Assembly: GCA_016271365.2 (NCBI GenBank)
Contig: CM057459.1
Coordinates: forward strand, 825,317,001 to 825,381,000
DNA length: 64,000 nucleotides
Direction of reading: 5' to 3'
Origin: Neoceratodus forsteri
Lineage: Eukaryota; Chordata; Ceratodontiformes; Ceratodontidae
Shown: positions 57,088 to 64,000 of the stretch, piece by piece
Layout: every line of letters starts with the position of its first letter
Position numbering within the stretch: position 1 is the first letter of the stretch
Translations under genes and position numbers: made by a program
The notes under the pieces: model-generated
Told to the model about the DNA's origin: nothing
Databases searched by the model: none
The model's input: only the letters and a program-made list of their open reading frames with translations

Positions 57088-57543
57088 TCAATCCATCCAG
57101 CCACTGTCTCCAGACAAGCCAGCAACTGTTAAAGAAAGAGTTACTTTCAATTCAAAAACCACAAGCAAAACTTACAAAAAAACTCAGAGATAAACTCTCA
57201 GGGAAAAACTAACCTCATATTCAAACTCCACTCTTACCTCTTCTCACAGCAAGTAGAATGAACATACAATGCCTCAGTGAACATTTAAATAGAGATTCAA
57301 ACTAAAGTCCAAGCAAACTTGATTGGCTGCCCTGTTACTGGGAAAATAAACTCCTCCCCAGCCCCAGACATGCCAGCAACTGTTAAAGATTTAAGCTAAA
57401 TTCAATCCATCCAGCCACAGTCCCCAGACAAGCCAGCAACTCTTAACAAAAGATATAGTCTTAATTCAAAAACCACCGCAAAACTTACAAAAAACTCAGA
57501 GATTCAAACTCCCCTCTTAACTCTTTCCACAGCAAGTAGAATT
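57088..57543. repeat. Tandem units upstream of CR1 ORF1
   Basis: The words TTCAATCCATCCAGCCAC, AGACAAGCCAGCAACT, AATTCAAAAACCAC, AAAACTTACAAAAA, CTCAGAGAT, and a CACAGCAAGTAGAAT end occur at 57088-57258 and again at 57399-57543. A partial third (CCAGACATGCCAGCAACTG) lies at 57362-57380. Spacing is about 310 bases. By position they could be promoter-bearing monomers of the CR1 5' UTR; that role is inference. Confidence 0.55.
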
Positions 57544-58542
57544 ATTTTCTTCATGATTTCTGCACAACACAATAGCAGAAACACACTCACATGTACATAC
57601 CATTTGCCCGCTTCAGGCCAGGAACATCGCACACGAATCATTGTGGAAGAACAACTCAGAAGCAACACCGCAAACAAAAACATCATGGTGGACAAAACAC
57701 AGCACAGCAGAATCCTCGCAAGCCCCAAACACTTCAGAACAACATAGCAGCAGCACTATAGGCACAAGCTAGGCACAATACGAGAAGGATATGCTAGCAT
57801 AGCCCAAACTGGGAAACAGCCAGCAGCACGGACCCAGAAGGAAAGTCACTGAACCAGACACAGAAAGGACCAGTGGAAGATGGCCACACAACGGACAGAG
57901 CTGGACCAAAGGAGGGGGAGGTACATGCTGCACAGAGGGAGACAGAGTCTGCACAATGCGCACAGGGCAACGGATGGCCCCCAAGATGGGGGTCCACAGC
58001 CACAGGTGAGCACAGCACAGGGCCCACCAGCAGGGATGCACAAGGGATGCAGGATGTGTTTGCCACCACACAGCTACAGGGACACATGGAAGACCCTGCC
58101 ATAGAACGACAGTGCAAGATGTGGGGTGAGGAGGACAGGAGGAGGGCAACAGGGGTTCATACCACAACAGGGCACCCACACTCACCAAAGCATTACACAC
58201 AGCTGCAAGGGCAGATGGCCACACAGGGATAGCGCCGGTGCATGCATCAAGGGAAACGTGCCCTGAGCAACAAGAGCAAGGGCTGCATGCTGCATATGCC
58301 ACACAGAAACACATGGACACCATGACACACATAGAGCGGGGGTGCAGCCACACTGGAGGGATATACTGCTAATAGGGCACACCTGTGAGCAGGGCGGGGG
58401 CAGGTCAGATCAGGTGCATTGCATTCCACACATAGCAGTGGGCCGATAAAGCAGCTCAGCACACAGAGGGATCAGAGTTGCGTGGAAGAGCCATGCACAG
58501 GTGCTCCAGTGTGTGTGAGGCACTAGGGAAGGATACCCAACC
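57544..58542. other. CA-rich leader left of the MULE transposase
   Basis: CA-rich DNA; frames of 60-194 codons (for example 57769-58353, Cys/Val-rich on the minus strand) are low-complexity readings. It probably includes the MULE 5' end. I could not fix the terminal inverted repeat. Confidence 0.3.
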
Positions 58543-59858
58543 ATGCCAATGACTTATGAGAGCAGCCAAAAGGAGAAAATCCTACTGCAGCACGAGTGCT
58601 ACTTCTATTCTAAGGAGCGCACCCTCGGCAAGAAAATATATTGGAAATGTACAGACTACTACAGTGGTAAATGCCCTGGCTGTGTCCACACTGCAGGGGA
58701 GGAGATAGTCAGGGTTGTGAACGGCCACAACCATGTCCCAGACCGTGGGGCCATTGGTGTCCAGAAGACTGTTATGGACATCAAACAAAGGGCAGCACAG
58801 ATGATGGAGACACCACATCAGGTGGTGGCTGCATGCAGCAGCACCATCCCCACTGCCATGTGTGGTAGGATGCCCAACATACACCTCCTGAAAAGGAGAA
58901 TCTGCCATGTGCGAATGGCTGCATGCCAGCCACCACCCCTGCTGACATGACTAGAGCACCTCTCCATCCCTGAGGTGTACACCATGACACACAACGGTGC
59001 ACACTTCCTGCTCCACGATGGTGGCAGTGCCTCCAGGATCTTGATCTACACTACAGTTAAGAACCTGCAGCTCCTGTCACAGTGCACAACATGGTACACA
59101 GATGGCACATTCAAGACTGCACCACCACAATGTGCACAGCTGTACACCATCCATGGGGCCCAATACTGCACTGTTGTGCCTACCATGTTCATACTACTGC
59201 CAAACAAGACTGGTGTGAAATACACAAGGGCATTCACAGCACTGAAGAAGCTGTGTGCTGGCTTTAAGCCATCCATGATAGTCACAGATTTTGAACAGGC
59301 TGCAGTAAGGTCCTTTGCCACTGTCTTCCTGGATAACCCCCCCCCCCGCATGGCTGCTTCTTCCATCTGTTCCAGGCCGTGTGAAGGAAGGTCCAGGAGG
59401 TCCCAGAGGCCATGTGATGGTACACAGCGGAGGAGGACTTTGCACTTTATGTGCACCTGCTGCCCACCCTTGCCTTCCTGCCACTTGGGGAGGAGTCCAC
59501 AGCCTTTGAGGTGCTGTGGTCATAAGAGTTCTTCATCACACATGATGAGCTGCTGGCACCTCTTGTTGACTACTTTGAGGACATGTGGGTGGGTCAGCCA
59601 ATCCATGGCAGTGTCCGCAGGCATCCATTATTCTCTGTTGACATGTGGAGTTGCTATGATGCAGCTAGGACTGGCTGTGCCTGCACCAATAACTCTGTCG
59701 AGGGGTGGCACCATGCTTTGAGCACCCTTATAGGTGCATGCCACCCCAGCTTCTGGAAATCCATCAATGCCCTGAAGGCAGAGCAGAGGCTCAATGAGCT
59801 GAAGATTGAACAGTGCATTGCTGGTCACTGTGCAGCACCATCACGGAAGTGGTAGAAG
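58543..59858 (+). pseudogene. MULE (Mutator-like) transposase with N-terminal FLYWCH zinc finger
   Basis: From the ATG at 58543, residues 5-67 form a FLYWCH finger: CYFYSKERT, YWKC (W34, C36), KCPGC and HNH (62-64). After an in-frame TGA at 58948-58950 the same frame continues to the MULE catalytic core: WYTDGTFKTAPPQ (first Asp at 59101-59103), LYTIHGAQY, LLPNKTGVKYTRAF and MIVTDFEQAAVRSF (second Asp at 59287-59289). At an 11-C run (59337-59347) the frame shifts. Continuing text contains GCFFHL, further stops, then FEDMWVGQP and NNSVEGWHHAL (Glu codon at 59700-59702), the usual third acidic residue. MULE transposases cut and paste DNA between long terminal inverted repeats; FLYWCH fingers bind DNA. 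Decay is moderate: one stop before the C-run and several after it. Confidence 0.85.
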
Positions 59859-60194
59859 GATGAGACTGACCACATACAGCAAATAGTTGGGGAGCACAGT
59901 ACCCTGAATACCTATGACTATCTCCATGGCATTGCACAGAACTTCCAGTTGTAGGTGTGATCCTGAATGCACCAGCATGTGCAGCCAAGAGCCAAGCCAC
60001 TTCCAACACTGTGCCAGATGCAGATGATCCATAACTCACCCATGACAACATTCCGCTGTGTGCACCAGTGACTGCTGGACACCTGTGATGCATTCAGGTG
60101 GATCACACCTGGGGGGGATTAGGTGTGCAACAGGTGTGGGGTGGCAGGGTACCAGACAAGGGAGGAGGCTGTGCATGTACAGTGGCGGAGGGCC

Positions 60195-61790
60195 GCATCC
60201 CTCTGTTGGGGGGGAGTACTGTCCCTGTGCTGGAGTATGGAATGTCCACTGCTGTGGGGGGTACTGTGCCTTTGCTGGAATATGGAATATCCTCTGCTTG
60301 GGGGGGGTACTGTGCCTATGATGGGATATAGAATGTCCATTGCTTGGGGAGATGCCTGTGATGGGATATGGAATAGAAACATAGAATTTGATGGCAGATA
60401 AGGACTGCTTGGCCCACCCAGTCTGCCCATTTCCCTGCCTACTGGATAAGCTGCAGATCCTAGTTAACCAGCAGCCTACTTCTTCCTACCCCCACCCCCT
60501 AGAATTGCCTTATGACTGTCCCATGCATGCTTGAATTCCACCACTGTTTTTGACTCCACGACCTCCTCCTGAAGGCCATTCCATGCATCCACAACCCTCT
60601 TTGTGAAAAAATACTTCCTTAAATTACCTCTGAGCCGCCCCCCCATCTTCAACTTGTGCCCCCTTGTTCTTGCACACCTCTTTTTGAAAGATGCTACCCT
60701 CTTGGACTTTGTTGATTCCCTTTAGGTACTTGAAAGTTTCTATCATGTCCCTCCTCTCCCTCGTTTCCTCGAGGCTATACATATTAAGCTCCTTAAGTCT
60801 CTCTTCATATGTCTTCCGGTGCAGACCCTGCACCATTTTAGTTGCCCTCCTCTGGACAGCTTCCATCCTGTCTATGTCTTTGCGAAGACTGGGTCTCTAG
60901 AACTGCATGCAGTACTCCAGATGGGGTCTGACCAGCTGTCTGTACAGATGAATAATAACTTCCTGTTTTCTACTGGTGATGCCTCTCCCTATGCATCCCA
61001 GTACCCCCCCAGCCCTCCTTGCTGCCTTCTCACATTGCTTGCCCACTTTTAGGTCATCTGATATGACTACCCCCAGGTCCCTTTCCATTTTTGTTGTTGT
61101 TAGTATCTCACCCCCCCCATTGTGTACTCTTCCTCTGGGTTTTTGTTTCCCAGGTGCATTACCTTCACTTCTTAGCATTGAATCTAAGCTACCATACATT
61201 TGACCATTCCTCTAACCTTGCCAAGTCCCTTTTCATCATTTCCACCCCACCTTGTGCATCAACTCTGTTGCAGATCTTTGTGTCATCTGCAAAGAGACAT
61301 ACTTTTCCTTCCAGTCCCTCTGTAATGTCGCTTATAAAGACATTGAAGAGGACCGGTACTAATACTGAACCCTGTGGTACCCCACTAGTAACCCCACTTT
61401 CTTCAGAGTTGACTCCATTTACTATTACTCTCTGTGTCCTATTCTCCAGCCAATTTTTTACCCAGGCTGTCATCTTGGGACCCACTCCCAGGCTAGCTAA
61501 CTTGTATATTAATCTTTTGTGTGGGACTGTGTCAAATACCTTGCTAAAGTCTAGGTAGGCCATGTCCACAGCCCCTCCCTGATCTACTACTTTGGTCACC
61601 CAGTCAAAGAAATCTATCAGATTTGTCTGGCATGACCTTCCTGCTGTGAATCCATGCTGCCTTGGGTCCTGTGCCCCTCTGGCCTCTAGATACTCTGTCC
61701 TCTGCTTGGGGGATGTGCCTGTGATGGGATATGGAATGTTCCCACCTGGGGGGATGCCTGAGCTGGGGTTGTAGAACTATCACTGTTGGG
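60195..61790. repeat. Minisatellite of about 45-50 bp period, split by a CR1 insertion
   Basis: Units with GTACTGTGCCTTTGCTGG, ATATGGAAT and a CCTCTGCTTGGGGGG end run at about 60215-60374 and resume at 61697-61750 (GTCCTCTGCTTGGGGGATG, GTGATGGGATATGGAAT). Roughly four units lie left and two right of the CR1. It directly follows the MULE coding region. Confidence 0.65.
60375..61696 (-). mobile_element. CR1 LINE, 5'-truncated, with intact FADD box
   Basis: The 3' end at 60375 has the CR1 terminus (AGAAACATAGAATTTGATGG). Coding on the minus strand begins near 61690 with LEARGAQDP and QHGFTAGRSCQ. An open 136-codon frame at 61189-61599 carries MAYLDFSKVFDTVPHKRL, VIVNGVNSEESGVTSGVPQG and KVCLFADDTKICNR, with FADD at 61282-61293. 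GKQKPRGRVHN and VISDDLKVGKQCEKAARRAG follow at 60897-61199, and MVQGLHRKTYEERLKELNMY at 60775-60835. The ORF2 C-terminus and a 3' UTR of about 200 bases end the copy. It interrupts the minisatellite, so it is younger. Few frame breaks make it one of the freshest CR1 copies here. Confidence 0.85.
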
Positions 61791-63165
61791 GTGTGCCCTC
61801 ACACTGGCAACTGTGGTTTGGTTGTTGCACCCCACCAGTGGGGTCCTATGAGTGCTTGTACATGGGGTGTATGTGGTGGTGCCATACCTGTGTCTTTCCT
61901 AGGACAGTGCACCATTACAGAGGTATGCACCACGTGGGCTGAATGACTCTGCCCATACAATGCTGTGGTGGCATGCTCCTGGAGGACCCTGTCCTGCGGA
62001 CCACATGTTCAAGCATTGGTGGTGGGTGGGTGTTTTGCACTGTGGCATTGTGTGGCACTTGTGCCTGTGGTTGGGGGGCATTGTGTGACTGCTGGTGATG
62101 TGCATATGTGTATCGCCCATGAAACACTTACAGCATTATGTGTGTGTGTCTGTTAGTCATTCCATACTGCCATAGGCCACAGTGGTTTATGCTGGTCTCC
62201 CTGTGTCCCTGTGCCCTAGCATGCTACCAACTGCCCTGGCCACTGCTGCACCCCTGTGGTTGTCCTGTGGTCCATATCCATGCAGGTGTCCACACGCTGT
62301 GCATGGCCCTTGCCATCCATGTCCACAGAGTAGGTGTGGCATGCCCCCATTGGGAGGACCCTTGTGCAGCATACATGTGCATCATTACCCTGTTACATGG
62401 TGGCTTCCCCACAGTCCTGACCATGTCCCTGCCAGTTAGAAGATGCTGAATTTGGCAGGGTGGAGGTAGAATGGACTTTTATAAAATTGTCCTTCCCAAC
62501 ACTGGCAATGGGCTCCCAGTGTTGGAACTGGAGAGAAGGCAGTAGTAAGCCATTGGAGATGGGCCCCTGGTGACCACGTTTCTTTATGGGTGGTAGAGTC
62601 CTAACTCAGGGAACAAGCATGGGATCAATTGAGAAGTCTCATGGAAACATTTCTTGCTCAGTTGGTGGGCAGTTGGTAGCACTAATGAAAACAAGGGACA
62701 ATCTACATATTGCTGCATTTTCTTTTTGCAGGTGTGCTAAACACCTACGATGGACTCCCTGTGTTAAGAAACAAATGAAGCCTGCCAGCTCCAGAAATGG
62801 GCTCCCAGTTTCAGGAAACAAATAATGTCTGCCAACATCAGGGTTGGCTCAAAGTTGTCAGATGCACCCATGACATCATCACAAAGGTTGTCAGATACAT
62901 GGAAAATCTGGATATGTGAAAACACTTTAGGAAAAACAAATCACAGAAACATTCTACCAGAAATGTGTGACCAGCTTCACAAACATTTATTAAAATGGTT
63001 GCTGTTTTTAGACATTTTGTTCTCAAAACAACGAAAGCCACTGCTTTGTTACAGGATCCATAAAACCTGAATGTATTTATGTTTCAAATATTTCTCTTTT
63101 TTGTTTTGTTTTTGTTTGAGATCAGAAAAACATCCAACTTTTGTGTATCACATTATTTCTTCACT
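61791..63165. other. Unassigned interval, TG-rich in its first 650 bases
   Basis: 61790-62450 is TG-rich (frames read Cys/His/Val-rich). It mirrors in strand composition the CA-rich DNA left of the MULE. From 62450 it is mixed; GGCAATGGGCTCCCAGTGTTGG and GAAATGGGCTCCCAGTTTCAGG (62500-62520, 62796-62817) form a small direct repeat. No gene is visible. Confidence 0.3.
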
Positions 63166-63425
63166 GAAAGGAAGGAAGACACCTGAAATAGACTGCCCGT
63201 GGAAGCAGTGGAGGCTGAGACAGTGGGAGGCAGAAGCTTCAAGTATGTATGGGACAGTCATAGAAATACACTAGATAGGAGGCAGGGAGGTGGGAGCATC
63301 TCCATAGGCCAAATAGAGTCTGCAGAGACAAAATGGGAAAAGAACATCTGGGTAGACTGGATGGGCCATGCAGTCCTTTTTCCAGCCATCACTTTATGTG
63401 TTTCTCTGTTTCTGTATTCTGTCAC
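63166..63425 (+). mobile_element. CR1 3' end, diverged subfamily
   Basis: The text GGAAGCAGTGGAGGCTGAGA, WDSHRN-type codons, GGTAGACTGGATGGGCCATG and CAGTCCTTTTTCCAGCC ends with a GTTTCTCTGTTTCTGTATTC tail. Layout equals the CR1 3' ends at 33255 and 60375 but with many differences. Confidence 0.65.
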
Positions 63426-64000
63426 AAGAAGTATGCCTGCCAGTTTACATGTCCCTTGAGTTAGAAGTGGTCTGAAAAAGTAATCAAACATAGAAGTGCA
63501 TTGTCATCCCTAACTATAGTGCTGCTACTGCCCCACCATAATATATTCCTGTTTTCCCTTACCTCTTCAATAACTATTCTTACTTTTTCCTTAATATATA
63601 TTTCTCAAAGAAGACCTACTTTCATAATGTTACTTTTTTTTACTTTCAGTGTTCCTTTACTATAATTATATTGTTTATTTATACTACTTACCATACATTA
63701 TAAATTTACCAAGTAAGCTCCTTAATCAAAAACAATTCACATTTTGAAATGTTGGTATTTTTGCATCAGGCGAAAGTATGCTTACCTAATTATGTTGGAT
63801 ACCTCTTGGATATGACACAGGTTTGTTACCATTGTGTCTTTTTAACTAATACTCTACATTTCACAATAGTTGTAGAAGACCAGATGTTTCTAATGTTATT
63901 TAGAAATTAGCTTCTGTGCATTGAACAGTGGTTCTAACAGTGGAGTATGACTCATTAATTACCCATGTTCTCACTTGAGTTAATACATTGTTTTTACTGC
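63426..64000. other. Unassigned AT-rich interval
   Basis: AT-rich DNA to the right edge. No frame longer than about 70 codons, repeat partner or RNA gene is seen. Confidence 0.3.

Noticed and set aside
57769..58462. Long Cys/Val/Pro-rich minus-strand frames (up to 194 codons) left of the MULE
   Set aside because: They arise from CA/TG-rich DNA opposite the MULE leader. Several frames are open at once and none has a motif.
58543..59858. A host FLYWCH gene
   Set aside because: The finger is followed in frame by a MULE catalytic core and the frame is broken, so a transposon copy is the simpler reading.
61899..62449. Cys/His-rich frames resembling zinc-binding proteins
   Set aside because: TG-rich DNA gives Cys, Val and Trp codons by chance; spacing of Cys and His is irregular and both strands are open.

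Overview
This 64 kb window is repeat-dense, gene-poor vertebrate DNA. Almost every protein-like reading frame belongs to a decayed transposable element: CR1-clade and L2-clade LINEs dominate, with one L1/Tx1-type LINE end, one Penelope-like element (PLE), one hAT and one FLYWCH/MULE DNA transposon, several tRNA-derived SINEs and many foldback or MITE-like palindromes. No host gene is certain. The best non-repeat candidate is a 134-codon frame on the minus strand near 19.05-19.46 kb. The heavy CR1 and L2 load, the SINE at 40.4-40.9 kb whose core resembles the vertebrate V-SINE central domain, and the MULE and PLE suggest a large-genome sarcopterygian. Lungfish is my first guess and an amphibian the alternative; this is inference from repeat content only.

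Layout. 0-1.5 kb: BED-finger hAT transposase (minus, runs off the left edge). 2.1-3.16 kb: L1/Tx1-type LINE 3' end with a G-rich 3' UTR. 4.3-6.67 kb: L2-like LINE. 6.67-7.5 kb: CR1. 8.64-15.5 kb: a three-layer nest. A CR1 on the minus strand (A) is split by a CR1 3' end on the plus strand (B), and B is split by a 3.45 kb L2-like LINE on the minus strand with 9-bp target-site duplications. That L2-like copy carries a 2A-like NPGP motif just before its endonuclease domain. 15.6-16.4 kb: internally tandem repeat family D. 17.1-18.85 kb: another LINE. 19.7-20.3 kb: first copy of palindromic tandem family A.

20.3-29 kb is mostly unassigned, with family A copy 2 (24.5-26 kb), a CCATTAA-rich repeat (family B), SINE heads and palindromes. 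29.1-29.6 kb: element with a 22-bp terminal inverted repeat. 29.9-31.6 kb: CR1-type LINE. 33-37.2 kb: CR1 pieces, including a 1.9 kb RT region. 37.4-39.4 kb: families B, D and C in succession. 40-41.6 kb: CR1 ORF1 esterase plus endonuclease, interrupted by the V-SINE-like SINE. 41.6-43.4 kb: PLE interrupted by an L2 3' end directly before its catalytic IDD. 43.4-46 kb: four MITE/foldback elements.

46.6-49.1 kb: long CR1, abutting a foldback at 49.1-49.5 kb. 49.9-51.1 kb: family A copy 3. 51.4-53.96 kb: L2-like LINE. 54-56.6 kb: CR1 ORF1 and endonuclease, with tandem units further upstream at 57.1-57.5 kb. 58.5-59.9 kb: MULE transposase with an N-terminal FLYWCH finger. 60.2-61.8 kb: a minisatellite split by a CR1 insertion. 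63.2-63.4 kb: CR1 3' end. All autonomous elements seen carry stops, frameshifts or truncations, so the window records successive insertions rather than cooperating genes.
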